Below, one piece after another: positions 43,430 through 52,097 of a stretch of DNA of 64,000 nt. A program made the position numbers and the translations under genes. The notes beneath the pieces were generated by a model that worked only from the letters and a program-made list of their open reading frames with translations, searched no databases and was not told where the DNA came from. Position 1 is the stretch's first letter; each line of letters begins with the position of its first letter. Source of the DNA: an endosymbiont of Bathymodiolus septemdierum str. Myojin knoll (lineage in GTDB: Bacteria > Pseudomonadota > Gammaproteobacteria > PS1 > Pseudothioglobaceae); assembly GCF_001547755.1 (NCBI RefSeq), contig NZ_AP013042.1, positions 434,001 through 498,000 of the forward strand, in the 5' to 3' direction.

Positions 43430-43885
43430 TTACTGCTCTTCTTCCGAAGCCTTGACAATTACTTTAACAGCAACGCTGATATTAGTGTGTAGTGTAACGC
43501 TAACTTCATATTCGCCAACATGGTGAATCGCCTCTGACATATTAATGTTGCGCTTTTCAACTTCATGACCTGTTGCTGCCAAACTGGTAACGATGTTCAT
43601 TGTTGTAACAGAGCCGAATAATTTACCTTCGTCACTCGCATTTACAGTCAATGTACAAACCACGCCTTCCATTGCTGCCGCTTTTTCTGTTGCTACTTTA
43701 ACGGTTTCTGCTTCTTTCGCTTGTAAGTCTGCTTTAATAACTTCAAACTCAGCTAAATTTGCCGCCGTTGCTGGCTTTACCTTACCTTGTGGAATTAGAA
43801 AGTTACGCGCATAGCCTGCTTTCACATTAGCCGTGTCGCCTAGACCACCTAATTTACCAATTGTTTCTAATAAAATTACTTGCAT
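43430..43885 (-). CDS. rplI: 50S ribosomal protein L9
   Basis: 151 residues starting MQVILLETIGKLGGLGD with the L9 signature GDTANVKAGYARNFLIP. A long connecting helix (ADLQAKEAETVKVATEKAA) leads to the C-terminal domain (GKLFGSVTTMNIV). Last gene of rpsF-rpsR-rplI, followed by a terminator. Confidence 0.97.
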   Translation of the reverse strand: MQVILLETIGKLGGLGDTANVKAGYARNFLIPQGKVKPATAANLAEFEVIKADLQAKEAETVKVATEKAAAMEGVVCTLTVNASDEGKLFGSVTTMNIVTSLAATGHEVEKRNINMSEAIHHVGEYEVSVTLHTNISVAVKVIVKASEEEQ

Positions 43886-43893
43886 AATAACTC

Positions 43894-44148
43894 CTATTTT
43901 TTATGTTTGTCAGTGTAAGGAATCAATGCTAAAAATCTAGCGCGTTTGATTGCAGTCGTTAATTGACGCTGGAATTTAGCGCTAGTCCCTGTCATTCTTG
44001 ATGGGGTAATCTTGCCACCTTCGTCAATGTTTTTTAACAAAACATCTACTTCTTTATAGTCAATCTCTTTAACACCTTCTGCTGTGAAGCGGCAAAAAGT
44101 GTTGATCTTAATTTGAGGTCTGCGTTTTCTCTTCTGTTGCTTAGCCAT
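43894..44148 (-). CDS. rpsR: 30S ribosomal protein S18
   Basis: 84 residues with the S18 core [21 protein letters not shown] split over the known motif, and [19 protein letters not shown] with LIPYTDKHK at the end. Eight bp separate it from rpsF and rplI on each side. priB, present between rpsF and rpsR in many gammaproteobacteria, is absent. Confidence 0.97.
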   Translation of the reverse strand: MAKQQKRKRRPQIKINTFCRFTAEGVKEIDYKEVDVLLKNIDEGGKITPSRMTGTSAKFQRQLTTAIKRARFLALIPYTDKHKK

Positions 44149-44156
44149 AATATCTC

Positions 44157-44507
44157 CTATTTCCTCTCTTTTCTTTCTTTATCAGCGTCTTTAGCCGTCA
44201 TCATAATTGAAGGTTCAGTGATTGCAGTCTTTCTAGAAATGATTAAATTTCTAAGGATAGCGTCATTGAAACGGAAATTATAATTCAACTTATCAAGCGT
44301 TTCTTGATTGCATTCGATGTTTAACATCACATAATGCGCCTTATAGATTTTGTTGATTGGATAAGCCAGGTGCTTACGACCCCAGTCTTCTTCGCGATGA
44401 ATGTTACCGCCATCAGCAGTAATCATTTCTTTGTATTTGTCCATCATTGTACCAACCTGTGTAGATTGATCAGGATGCACAATTAGTGTAATCTCATAGT
44501 GTCTCAT
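44157..44507 (-). CDS. rpsF: 30S ribosomal protein S6
   Basis: 116 residues from [15 protein letters not shown] with the S6 signatures [14 protein letters not shown] and [14 protein letters not shown] 44507 with a GGAGAAAAC ribosome site is the family start; an upstream in-frame start at 44564 is not needed. First gene of the ribosomal-protein operon. Confidence 0.96.
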   Translation of the reverse strand: MRHYEITLIVHPDQSTQVGTMMDKYKEMITADGGNIHREEDWGRKHLAYPINKIYKAHYVMLNIECNQETLDKLNYNFRFNDAILRNLIISRKTAITEPSIMMTAKDADKERKERK

Positions 44508-44668
44508 GAGTGTTTTCTCCTTGTGGTTATTATAAAAAAAGCTTGCTAGGATGGACCCAGTCAAGCAAGGGAACAGATATTATACACTTTTTATATGGAT
44601 TAACTGCCAAATTTTTGATAAATTAGCGTATATTTTGAGTCTTGAATCAATATTAGTGATATTAAATT

Positions 44669-45346
44669 ATGTCAATAACAGACTGGCACGAAAACGACAG
44701 GCCGAGGGAGAAACTGATTAAGTTTGGGGCTAAGAGTTTGACGGATGCAGAATTGTTGGCAATATTTTTAAGGGTAGGGGTTAAGGGTAAAAGTGCAGTA
44801 GAATTGGCGCAAGAATTGATTAATCAATTCGGGTCTTTGAATAATTTATTAATGGCAAGCGAGGAAGAATTTTGCCAAGGTAAGGGTCTGGGGGTGGCAA
44901 AATATGCAGGGCTTCAAGGGGTGCTAGAGATGGCAAAACGGCATTTTGAATCAGGGCTAAAGAAGGGCGATGTGTTTACCAATCCAGAACAGATTGCAAA
45001 TTATTTACATTTACATATTGGTAATTCAAGCCGAGAGACTTTTGCGGTGATGTTGTTAGACCAAAAACATCATCTGATTGAATTGGTGTCGTTGTTTACG
45101 GGGACGGTTAATCAGGCAAGTGTGCATCCACGAGAGGTATTAAAATTGGTACTAATGAAGAATGCGTCAGCGGTGGTATTGGCGCACAACCATCCATCGG
45201 GCGACCCAATGCCGTCGCAGGCGGATATTGATATTACACAGAAAATCAGGCAGGCATTGGCACTGATTGATGTTCGGATGCTGGATCATATTATCATTGG
45301 TAATAAAGGGCAATTTGAGAGTTTGGCGCAAAGTGGCAATATCTGA
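44669..45346 (+). CDS. radC: RadC-family JAB/MPN-domain protein
   Basis: 225 residues. An N-terminal helix-hairpin-helix-like part ([21 protein letters not shown]) is followed by the RadC domain with the metal-binding HPREVLK and [15 protein letters not shown] motifs. Despite its name its role in repair is unproven. Its last base is shared with the mtgA start (TGATG). Confidence 0.93.
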   Translation: MSITDWHENDRPREKLIKFGAKSLTDAELLAIFLRVGVKGKSAVELAQELINQFGSLNNLLMASEEEFCQGKGLGVAKYAGLQGVLEMAKRHFESGLKKGDVFTNPEQIANYLHLHIGNSSRETFAVMLLDQKHHLIELVSLFTGTVNQASVHPREVLKLVLMKNASAVVLAHNHPSGDPMPSQADIDITQKIRQALALIDVRMLDHIIIGNKGQFESLAQSGNI

Positions 45347-45984
45347 TGAAGTGGTTCAGTCGATTAATGGTACTTGGGGTAGTGGTTTTTGTTGTTTACG
45401 CATACCAACTTCATACGCTAGTTAAGGTTGAATTTTCAAAACCGCTTGATGCGACTAATTCTAATTTGGCATTAAAAAATCACCCAACTGCATTAATTAA
45501 TATGTTGTTAATTGTGGAGGATCAATCATTTTTTAAGCATAATGGCGTGGATTTTACGGAGATTGCAAGAGTTATTCGTGATTATTGGGTTGATGGAAAA
45601 AAAATTCGCGGGGCAAGTACAATTACGCAGCAGTTGATTAAAAATACCTTATTGACACACGAAAGAACACTTGGTAGAAAGACAAAGGAGGCGTTGTTGG
45701 CGCTGTTGTTAGAGTTGTCTTTTGATAAAGAAACGATTTTAAATCGATATATGAACAGCGTGTATTTAGGGCAGTATGGTAATAACGAAGTACACGGTTT
45801 TCAGCGGGCATCACAGTTTTATTTTAACAAGAAATTAAATAAATTGTCACTTGAAGGTTTAGCAACTTTAGTGGCATTATTAAAAGGACCGAGTTATTAT
45901 CATCCAATCAAGCATCCTAGTCGTTTAGTTAAGCGTAGGAATTTGGTGTTACATTTGTACAATAAGTATAAAATAGCTAAATGA
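45346..45984 (+). CDS. mtgA: Monofunctional peptidoglycan glycosyltransferase
   Basis: 212 residues. One N-terminal membrane helix (LMVLGVVVFVVYAYQL) is followed by a GT51 domain with catalytic-type Glu in LLIVEDQSFFKHNG, the motif RGASTITQQLIKNTLL, and LELSFDKETILNRYMNSVYLG. It polymerises lipid II glycan chains in the periplasm. It overlaps tsaB by 4 bp. Confidence 0.94.
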   Translation: MKWFSRLMVLGVVVFVVYAYQLHTLVKVEFSKPLDATNSNLALKNHPTALINMLLIVEDQSFFKHNGVDFTEIARVIRDYWVDGKKIRGASTITQQLIKNTLLTHERTLGRKTKEALLALLLELSFDKETILNRYMNSVYLGQYGNNEVHGFQRASQFYFNKKLNKLSLEGLATLVALLKGPSYYHPIKHPSRLVKRRNLVLHLYNKYKIAK

Positions 45985-46631
45985 AAAATATACTTGCCAT
46001 CGATACCTGTACTGAAGTGTGCTCTGTTAGCCTTTATACGCAAGGGAAAATAATTTCTCGATTTGTCAAAGATGTGGCAAAAAGTTCGAGTTTGGTGTTA
46101 CCGTTGTGTGATGAGGTGTTTACGCAGGCAGGGGTGTCGGTGGCAGATTTGGAGGCGATTGTTTACACGCAAGGACCAGGTGCGTTTACAGGTGTACGGG
46201 TGTGCGTCAGCGTGGTGCAGGGGATATCTTTGGCGCACGCTATACCGACAATGGGTTTTTCGACGCTGGAAGTGGTGGGCTTTGGTGCATCGCAGAAATA
46301 CCAGACAGATAAAATTGCTGTGGCGTTGGATGCACGAATGAGTGAGGTGTATTGGGGCGTGTATGAACAGGGTGTTTTAACAGAGGAACGCCTGGCAAAA
46401 CCTAATGAAGTTGATGTTTTGAGTGGGGATTTTATTGGCGTTGGAGCAGGCTGGGGTGCTTATCAAGATACTTTGGTTGAGCGGACGGGGGTTGAGAATT
46501 TTGTGGCAGATTTTTACCCTAAATCGGAGAATTTAATAACTTTGTATATCAATAAAAAATCAAGTGCTAGTGATGAATTACCCTTGCCGATTTATTTGCG
46601 TAACAATGTCGCTAAAAAGTCATTAAAATAA
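45981..46631 (+). CDS. tsaB: TsaB, tRNA threonylcarbamoyladenosine complex subunit
   Basis: 216 residues of the TsaB/YeaZ family: ILAIDTCTEVCSVSLY at the start, IVYTQGPGAFTGVRV and GISLAHAIPTMGFSTLE. It is the scaffold that activates TsaD in t6A37 formation. It overlaps mtgA by 4 bp. Confidence 0.94.
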   Translation: MKNILAIDTCTEVCSVSLYTQGKIISRFVKDVAKSSSLVLPLCDEVFTQAGVSVADLEAIVYTQGPGAFTGVRVCVSVVQGISLAHAIPTMGFSTLEVVGFGASQKYQTDKIAVALDARMSEVYWGVYEQGVLTEERLAKPNEVDVLSGDFIGVGAGWGAYQDTLVERTGVENFVADFYPKSENLITLYINKKSSASDELPLPIYLRNNVAKKSLK

Positions 46632-46657
46632 TCTATTTTTAGGTAACGCATATAATT

Positions 46658-47392
46658 ATGTGGAAATGGATACAGGCATTTGCCTCACCTCGCAATTTTT
46701 ATCAAACCAGTGCAAAAATTATCCCTTGGATGATGGTACCGTTTATCGCTTTGTCATTACTGGGCTTGTATTGGGGCTTGGTGCTGTCGCCGTCAGACTA
46801 TCAACAGGGTGAGAGTGTGCGGATTATGTATGTGCATGTGCCAGCAGCGTGGATGAGTTTATTTATTTATATTGTGATGGCAGTTTCAGGGGCAATTGGG
46901 CTGATTTGGCAGATTAAATTGGCGCATGTGGTGGCAAAAGTGTCGGCACCGATTGGTGCAGTGTTTACACTGTTGGCGTTAATTACGGGCAGTGTTTGGG
47001 GTAAGCCGATGTGGGGTACTTGGTGGGTTTGGGATGCGCGGTTGACTTCTGAGTTGATTTTGTTGTTCTTATATTTGGCCTATATCTCGTTGAATAATGC
47101 TTTTGACAATCCAAAAACGGCGTCTAAGGCATCCGCAATTTTGGCGATTGTTGGTTTGGTAAATATTCCGATTATTTACTATTCGGTAGAATGGTGGAAT
47201 AGCTTGCATCAAGGTTCATCTATCAGTGTTAATAAAATCTCAATGCAGATTGATATGTTTATTGCGTTGATGTTGATTAGTTTTGCCTTTAAATTTTTAT
47301 ACGCTGCGTTGGTACTGATGCGTGCAAGGGACGAAGTGCTGGTACAAGAACAGAATTCTCGTTGGGTGAAAGAAGTGATAGGAGATCAGTGA
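46658..47392 (+). CDS. ccmC: CcmC haem transporter/handler for cytochrome c maturation
   Basis: 244 residues, six membrane helices, with the tryptophan-rich WWD motif GTWWVWDARLTSELIL and flanking haem-ligand histidines (YVHVPAAW, SLHQGSS). It loads haem onto CcmE. It shares a base with the ccmD start. ccmA and ccmB are not upstream in this window. Confidence 0.96.
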   Translation: MWKWIQAFASPRNFYQTSAKIIPWMMVPFIALSLLGLYWGLVLSPSDYQQGESVRIMYVHVPAAWMSLFIYIVMAVSGAIGLIWQIKLAHVVAKVSAPIGAVFTLLALITGSVWGKPMWGTWWVWDARLTSELILLFLYLAYISLNNAFDNPKTASKASAILAIVGLVNIPIIYYSVEWWNSLHQGSSISVNKISMQIDMFIALMLISFAFKFLYAALVLMRARDEVLVQEQNSRWVKEVIGDQ

Positions 47393-47544
47393 TGGATTTT
47401 TTAATGTTTGATAAATATACAACTTATATATGGGTATCGTATGGGCTGACTTTTGCAATGGTGGCGTTTTTGTTTATTAGCGCTAAGTCCAATCACACTC
47501 GCGTGGTCAATCAATTACGCGTTAAATATGCAAGGGGTAAATAA
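47392..47544 (+). CDS. ccmD: CcmD, small membrane subunit of haem export
   Basis: 50 residues: MDFLMFDKYTTYIWVSYG, one membrane helix (LTFAMVAFLFISA) and a basic tail. Matches CcmD in size and layout. It overlaps ccmC and ccmE by one base each. Confidence 0.88.
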   Translation: MDFLMFDKYTTYIWVSYGLTFAMVAFLFISAKSNHTRVVNQLRVKYARGK

Positions 47545-47969
47545 TGACTAAAAGACAAAATAGAATGGCGTTGGTAGCAATGTTGGTAGCAGGTGCAGTA
47601 CTTGCAGTTACGCTGTTGTTTCAGGCACTTGGTAGCAATACTAATTATTTTTATTCACCGACGGAAGTAGCAGAAGGCAAGGCGCCGATTGGCAAGAGTT
47701 TCCGTTTGGGCGGTTTGGTGGCAGTGGGTAGTTTCAAACGCGAGGATTTAAAATCTACTTTTAATGTAACCGATAATAAACATCAATTTACTATTCAATA
47801 TACAGGCATCTTGCCAGATTTATTTAGAGAGGGGCAGGGGATTATTACTACAGGTTCTTTGCAAGGTGATATTTTTGTGGCAACGGAAGTGCTGGCAAAA
47901 CATGACGAAAATTATATGCCACCAGAAGTCGCGGATGCCTTAGAAAAAGCCAAAGGGAGTCAAAAATAA
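47544..47969 (+). CDS. ccmE: CcmE haem chaperone
   Basis: 141 residues. An N-terminal membrane anchor (MALVAMLVAGAVLAVTLLF) is followed by the OB-fold periplasmic domain. The covalent haem-binding His is in VLAKHDENYMPPEV, with the Tyr of the conserved HDENY motif. It shares a base with ccmD and with the next gene. Confidence 0.96.
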   Translation: MTKRQNRMALVAMLVAGAVLAVTLLFQALGSNTNYFYSPTEVAEGKAPIGKSFRLGGLVAVGSFKREDLKSTFNVTDNKHQFTIQYTGILPDLFREGQGIITTGSLQGDIFVATEVLAKHDENYMPPEVADALEKAKGSQK

Positions 47970-48490
47970 TGGGTAAGTTTTTACCTTTGGTTATTTTTGT
48001 CGTCTTGGCGTGGTTTTTATATGACGGTTTAGGGCGAGATACTAAGAAAATTCCATCGCCATTAATTGGTAAAACTTTCCCAAATCTTATGGTGGAAGAT
48101 TTTCAAACGGGTAATAAATACAATCTACACGATAGATTAAAAGGCAAAGTGTCTTTGGTGAATGTATGGGCGTCTTGGTGTGTAACTTGTAGGGCAGAAC
48201 ATCAAATGCTGAAAGACATTGCTAGGATGAGTAGCGTGCAGATGGTGGGCATTAACTACAAAGATACCAAGAAAGAAGGTAAGCGTTTTTTAAAGATACT
48301 AGGCAATCCCTTTGACTTTATTGTGTTTGATGATAAGGGAGAATTGGGTTTAGAATTGGGCGTGTATGCAACACCCGAGACTTTTTTAGTGGATAAAAAC
48401 GGCGTGATTCAGTTTAAGCGAATTGGCGAGCTAACCCCAAGGATTTGGCAAACTAAAATTTTGCCGTTGATTAATCAATTACAGAAATAA
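47969..48490 (+). CDS. ccmG: CcmG/DsbE thiol-disulfide oxidoreductase
   Basis: 173 residues. A membrane anchor (LVIFVVLAWFLYDGL) is followed by a thioredoxin domain with WASWCVTCRAEHQ and the family GINYKDTKKEGKRFL insert, then YATPETFLVDKNG (cis-Pro). It keeps apocytochrome CxxCH thiols reduced. In the canonical order ccmF lies between ccmE and ccmG, but here the genes are directly adjacent. ccmH is also absent downstream. Confidence 0.94.
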   Translation: MGKFLPLVIFVVLAWFLYDGLGRDTKKIPSPLIGKTFPNLMVEDFQTGNKYNLHDRLKGKVSLVNVWASWCVTCRAEHQMLKDIARMSSVQMVGINYKDTKKEGKRFLKILGNPFDFIVFDDKGELGLELGVYATPETFLVDKNGVIQFKRIGELTPRIWQTKILPLINQLQK

Positions 48491-48510
48491 TATTTTTTTC
48501 TAAAAGCCTC

Positions 48511-48538
48511 TTGACAGTAAGGATTTTTGCGGGATAAT
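48511..48538 (+). promoter_or_regulatory. Sigma-70 promoter of hupB
   Basis: TTGACA (48511-48516), 16 bp, then GATAAT (48533-48538), about 38 bp before the hupB ATG. A near-consensus promoter. Confidence 0.65.
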
Positions 48539-48575
48539 TGCTTTTTTTAAAACAGTTTACATAAATAGGAGTAAG

Positions 48576-48851
48576 ATGATGAATAAATCAGATTTAATTG
48601 ATGCAATTGCATCAGCGACAGATCTTTCTAAAGCAGATGCAGGTCGTGCATTAAACGCAACAACAGACGCAATCTCAGGTGCTTTATCAAAAGGCGACAG
48701 TGTTGCCATTACTGGGTTTGGTAGTTTCTTAGTGAGAGACCGTGCAGCACGTACAGGTCGTAACCCACAAACAGGTGCAACGATTCAAATTAAAGCCTCT
48801 AAAAACCCCGCCTTTAAAGCAGGAAAAGCGTTAAAAGAAGCTGTAAATTAA
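48576..48851 (+). CDS. hupB: HU-type DNA-binding protein
   Basis: 90-91 residues (ATG 48576 or 48579). The HU/IHF signature is [21 protein letters not shown], with the flanking arm residues NP and an N-terminal [19 protein letters not shown] nucleoid-bending histone-like protein. It stands before two tRNA genes and ppiD, a neighbourhood known from other gammaproteobacteria. Confidence 0.95.
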   Translation: MMNKSDLIDAIASATDLSKADAGRALNATTDAISGALSKGDSVAITGFGSFLVRDRAARTGRNPQTGATIQIKASKNPAFKAGKALKEAVN

Positions 48852-48907
48852 TTTTTTCATTACACTATAATATACCGATTGCTTAATTAAGCAATTAATG
48901 ATTTTTT

Positions 48908-48983
48908 GGGCGCTTAGCTCAGTTGGTAGAGCATCGCCCTTACAAGGCGAGGGTCACAAGTTCAAGTCTTGTAGCGCCCACCA
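48908..48983 (+). tRNA. tRNA-Val (anticodon TAC)
   Basis: 76 nt, CCA encoded. Acceptor GGGCGCT pairs with AGCGCCC; D-loop AGTTGGTAGA; anticodon stem TCGCC/GGCGA around the loop CTTACAA; T-arm ACAAG TTCAAGT CTTGT. All arms are intact. Confidence 0.97.
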
Positions 48984-48989
48984 AAAAAT

Positions 48990-49066
48990 GGAGCGGTAGC
49001 TCAGTTGGTTAGAGTGCCTGCCTGTCACGCAGGACGTCGCGGGTTCGAATCCCGTCCGCTCCGCCA
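48990..49066 (+). tRNA. tRNA-Asp (anticodon GTC)
   Basis: 77 nt, CCA encoded. Acceptor GGAGCGG pairs with CCGCTCC; anticodon stem CCTGC/GCAGG around CTGTCAC; T-arm GCGGG TTCGAAT CCCGT. Six bp after tRNA-Val, so they share a transcript. Its 3' two-thirds are duplicated downstream. Confidence 0.97.
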
Positions 49067-49072
49067 TTTTTG

Positions 49073-49099
49073 AACCCACCGAAAGGTGGGTTTTTTTTT
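49073..49099 (+). terminator. Intrinsic terminator of the tRNA operon
   Basis: AACCCACC GAAA GGTGGG followed by nine T. The GAAA tetraloop and T run make a strong terminator. Confidence 0.92.
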
Positions 49100-49141
49100 A
49101 CTCATTCAAAAAATATAGACATGATATTCTGGCACAATTTA

Positions 49142-49238
49142 GGTTAGAGTGCCTGCTATTGCCTTTATTACGCAGGACGTCGCGGGTTCGAATCCCGTCC
49201 GCTCCGCCATTTTTGAACCCACCGAAAGGTGGGTTTTT
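49142..49238 (+). pseudogene. Duplicated 3' part of tRNA-Asp plus its terminator
   Basis: This repeats the tRNA-Asp gene from the D-arm (GGTTAGAGTGCCTGC) through CCA and the terminator hairpin. The five bases CTGTC of the anticodon loop are replaced by 13 bases (TATTGCCTTTATT). The acceptor 5' strand is absent, so no functional tRNA can form. It probably marks an old attachment site or recombination scar. Confidence 0.88.
49216..49238 (+). terminator. Second copy of the tRNA terminator
   Basis: Same AACCCACC GAAA GGTGGG hairpin with a shorter T run, part of the duplication. Confidence 0.8.
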
Positions 49239-49336
49239 GTTAGTCCAAATTTTTTTTATGTTTATTTGTATTAATAGTAAAATATTTGGGCTTTTCGTTT
49301 ATAATTTAAGACTTTAAAATTTTATGAGATTTATCT

Positions 49337-51181
49337 ATGTTGGGCTCTATTAGAGAAAAAATTAAAGGCTGGGTTGCCTATGTTGTTATTGCTTTAATCA
49401 TTGTGCCGTTCGCTTTATTCGGTGTCAGTGAATATCTCACAGGTTCGTCAAATATTGTGGTTGCTAATATTGATGGAGATGAAATCTCTAAAGAGGTTTT
49501 TTTATCGGAGTTTGAAACTCGTAAAAGACGCTTGCAAGAGGAACTGGGTGAGCGATATACGGCTGAAATTAATCAGTCGGTTAAAATGAAAACCATTAAT
49601 GGGATAATTAATAGACGCTTATTGAAAAAATTGTCAGATAAGTTAGGGTATGTAACTACGCAGCGTGAATTACAGATATTTATTCAAACAAATGATGCAT
49701 TCAAAGTGGATGGTAAGTTTTCTGTAGATAGATACAAGCAATTACTTAGGTTAAGCGGGTTTTCTGATACAGAATACGAAGCCTCGCAAACGAACGAGTT
49801 AACACAAAGTCAAATTAATTTTAATTTCTTAGATTCTGCATTTGTTACGCAGTCGGTTTTGAAACGCCTACAATTATTAAACGACCAGCAACGACAGTTT
49901 GACTACCTTACATTGAGCGTCAAGGAGCACTCTAAAGAGGTAGAGGTGGATCTTAAGAGTGTAAAAGAATTTTATAAAGCGCAAAAACAAGCATTTTTTG
50001 AACCACAAAAAGTAAAGGTTGATTTTGTTGAGTTGTCATTTAAAGAGGTGGCTAAGGGCATCAAAGTGAGTGACGATGAGTTGTTTAATTTTTATGAAGA
50101 CGAACAAGCGCGCTTTACTATCGAAGAAGAACGACAGGCTCAGCATATTTTGGTTGAAAGTGAGGCACTGGCAAACACCATCGTTGCAGAACTTAAAGCG
50201 GGCGCTGATTTTACTAAGTTAGCAGCCAAGTACTCGATAGATACTGGCTCAAAAGATAAAGGTGGTGACCTAGGTTTGTTTGGCAAAGGCGTTATGGTGC
50301 CAGAGTTTGAGGCTGAAGCATTTAGCATGAAAGTGGGTGAAACCAGTGCGCCAGTGAAGACTGATTTTGGTTATCATATTATTAGATTGACTAAAGTGCA
50401 AGCGGAGGCAGTGAAGTCATTTAAGTCGGTGCGTAGTGAGCTAAAAAAACTTTATACCGAGCGCGCTGCACAAAAGTTGATGTATAAATTGACCGATGAT
50501 TTTAGTAATTTGGCATACGAAGTAAGCTTGGAAGAGTTGGCAGATCAGATGGATTTAAAACTTAAAACTTCTATTTTCTTTTCGCAAGATAGCAAAAATT
50601 ATAATGCTAAATTTGTGGCAGTGGCTTATAGCGATGCAGTATTGAATAAAAATGAGAATTCTGCACCAATTGAAATAGACAAAGATAAACTTGTCGTGTT
50701 AAGAATAAACAATAAAATTGCACAAAGACAAAAAACTTTTAAAGAAGTAAAGGCAGAGATTACTAAATATCTCAAGAGTTTGCTGGCAAAGGCTTTTATT
50801 GATGATGTGGCAAATAAAATTTCGATTGCGCTGAATAAGGGTGACAGCAAAACGGCAGAGCAATTAATCAAGAGCAATAAACTTAAGTGGAAGAAAGTAG
50901 GTTGGATTGGTAGAGACTCTAAGAAAGTGGATGCTAATGTTATTGACGGTGTGTTCGCCCTACCAAAGCCGAGTAAAGGTAAAAAGGCAATATATACAGC
51001 AATAAGCACGGACCAAGAGGCGATTGTTTTAAAGTTGCTTGCAGTTAAAACACCTAAAAGCACCTCAAGTGCGTTACTGGAAAATGTGTTGTTAAATTTT
51101 GAGTCTGAAGAAGTGTTTAGGAGTATTTTGATGACTTTGCGTAAGGATACGGATATAGAAATCTTTGCGGATAACCTCTAA
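49337..51181 (+). CDS. ppiD: PpiD-type periplasmic folding chaperone
   Basis: 614 residues. A single N-terminal membrane helix (WVAYVVIALIIVPFALFGV), a SurA-N-like chaperone domain and a parvulin-type PPIase domain (ERQAQHILVESE, then GGDLGLFGKGVMVPEFEAEAF split by the family pattern, and FGYHIIRL), then a long C-terminal chaperone part. It is anchored in the inner membrane near SecYEG and assists exported proteins. The hupB-tRNA-ppiD order supports the name. Confidence 0.93.
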   Translation: MLGSIREKIKGWVAYVVIALIIVPFALFGVSEYLTGSSNIVVANIDGDEISKEVFLSEFETRKRRLQEELGERYTAEINQSVKMKTINGIINRRLLKKLSDKLGYVTTQRELQIFIQTNDAFKVDGKFSVDRYKQLLRLSGFSDTEYEASQTNELTQSQINFNFLDSAFVTQSVLKRLQLLNDQQRQFDYLTLSVKEHSKEVEVDLKSVKEFYKAQKQAFFEPQKVKVDFVELSFKEVAKGIKVSDDELFNFYEDEQARFTIEEERQAQHILVESEALANTIVAELKAGADFTKLAAKYSIDTGSKDKGGDLGLFGKGVMVPEFEAEAFSMKVGETSAPVKTDFGYHIIRLTKVQAEAVKSFKSVRSELKKLYTERAAQKLMYKLTDDFSNLAYEVSLEELADQMDLKLKTSIFFSQDSKNYNAKFVAVAYSDAVLNKNENSAPIEIDKDKLVVLRINNKIAQRQKTFKEVKAEITKYLKSLLAKAFIDDVANKISIALNKGDSKTAEQLIKSNKLKWKKVGWIGRDSKKVDANVIDGVFALPKPSKGKKAIYTAISTDQEAIVLKLLAVKTPKSTSSALLENVLLNFESEEVFRSILMTLRKDTDIEIFADNL

Positions 51182-51204
51182 AGATTTTATTTAATTGATA
51201 GACA

Positions 51205-51236
51205 ACAAAAAACCCTTCGATGCAGGGTTTTTTTTG
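51205..51236. terminator. Bidirectional terminator between ppiD and fabI
   Basis: AAAAAACCCT TCGATGC AGGGTTTTTTTT lies between two converging genes and has A/T runs on both sides. Confidence 0.82.
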
Positions 51237-51255
51237 TTTTTAGTGCTAAATGTTA

Positions 51256-52038
51256 TTACTCAGGACCTTTGTCGTAGAAGTTGTAACCTGAATCGATATA
51301 AGTGATTTCGCCAGTGATACCTGATGCCAAATCAGAGCATAAGAACGCAGCGGCATTGCCCACTTCTTCGGTGGTAACATTGCGTTTTAGGGCAGAAGAG
51401 TCTGCTGCATAATCTAATAATTTACCGAAGTCCTTAATACCTGACGCCGCTAAAGTTTTGATTGGACCTGCGGATACTGCGTTTACACGAATGCCCTTTG
51501 AAGGTCCCATCGCTGCTGCCATATAACGCACATTGGCCTCAAGTGAGGCTTTGGCAACGCCCATCACATTATAGTTAGGAATAGCACGGATGGCGCCCAA
51601 GTAACTAACAGTAAGCAGGGCACCGTTTTCATTTAGCATTGGGCTTGCAGCCTTGGCTAATGCAGTAAAACTGTAAGAGCTGATGTCGTGAGCGGTGGCA
51701 AAGTTTTCACGGGTGGTGGCTTCAACATAATTACCATCTAGGGCTTCGCGTGGGGCAAAAGCGACAGAATGAACTAAGATATCAAAGTTATCCCAATGGG
51801 TTTTGAGTTCGCTAAAAGTTTCTTCAATGCCACTGTCAGTGCCTACATCACAAGGGATGACGATGTCTGAGTGACAAACAACGGCACACTTGTCCACGCG
51901 TTTTTTCAGTTTTTCGTTTTGATAAGTCAGTGCAATTTCGCAACCTTGTTTCGCCATTGCTTCGGCAATCCCCCATGCAATTGAACGGTTAGAGGCAACG
52001 CCTACAATTAATGCTTTTTTTCCTGTTAAAAATCCCAT
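51256..52038 (-). CDS. fabI: Enoyl-ACP reductase FabI
   Basis: 260-residue NADH-dependent short-chain reductase completing each fatty-acid elongation round. The FabI cofactor motif is [18 protein letters not shown], with [10 protein letters not shown] and the catalytic [12 protein letters not shown] (Tyr and Lys six residues apart). ATG 52038 (MGFLTGKK) is the family start; the frame is open to 52065. Confidence 0.96.
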   Translation of the reverse strand: MGFLTGKKALIVGVASNRSIAWGIAEAMAKQGCEIALTYQNEKLKKRVDKCAVVCHSDIVIPCDVGTDSGIEETFSELKTHWDNFDILVHSVAFAPREALDGNYVEATTRENFATAHDISSYSFTALAKAASPMLNENGALLTVSYLGAIRAIPNYNVMGVAKASLEANVRYMAAAMGPSKGIRVNAVSAGPIKTLAASGIKDFGKLLDYAADSSALKRNVTTEEVGNAAAFLCSDLASGITGEITYIDSGYNFYDKGPE

Positions 52039-52097
52039 AATAATCTCAATAATATAAAGAGACAAATTATAATGGTAATTTTCCCTGAGTGAAAATT

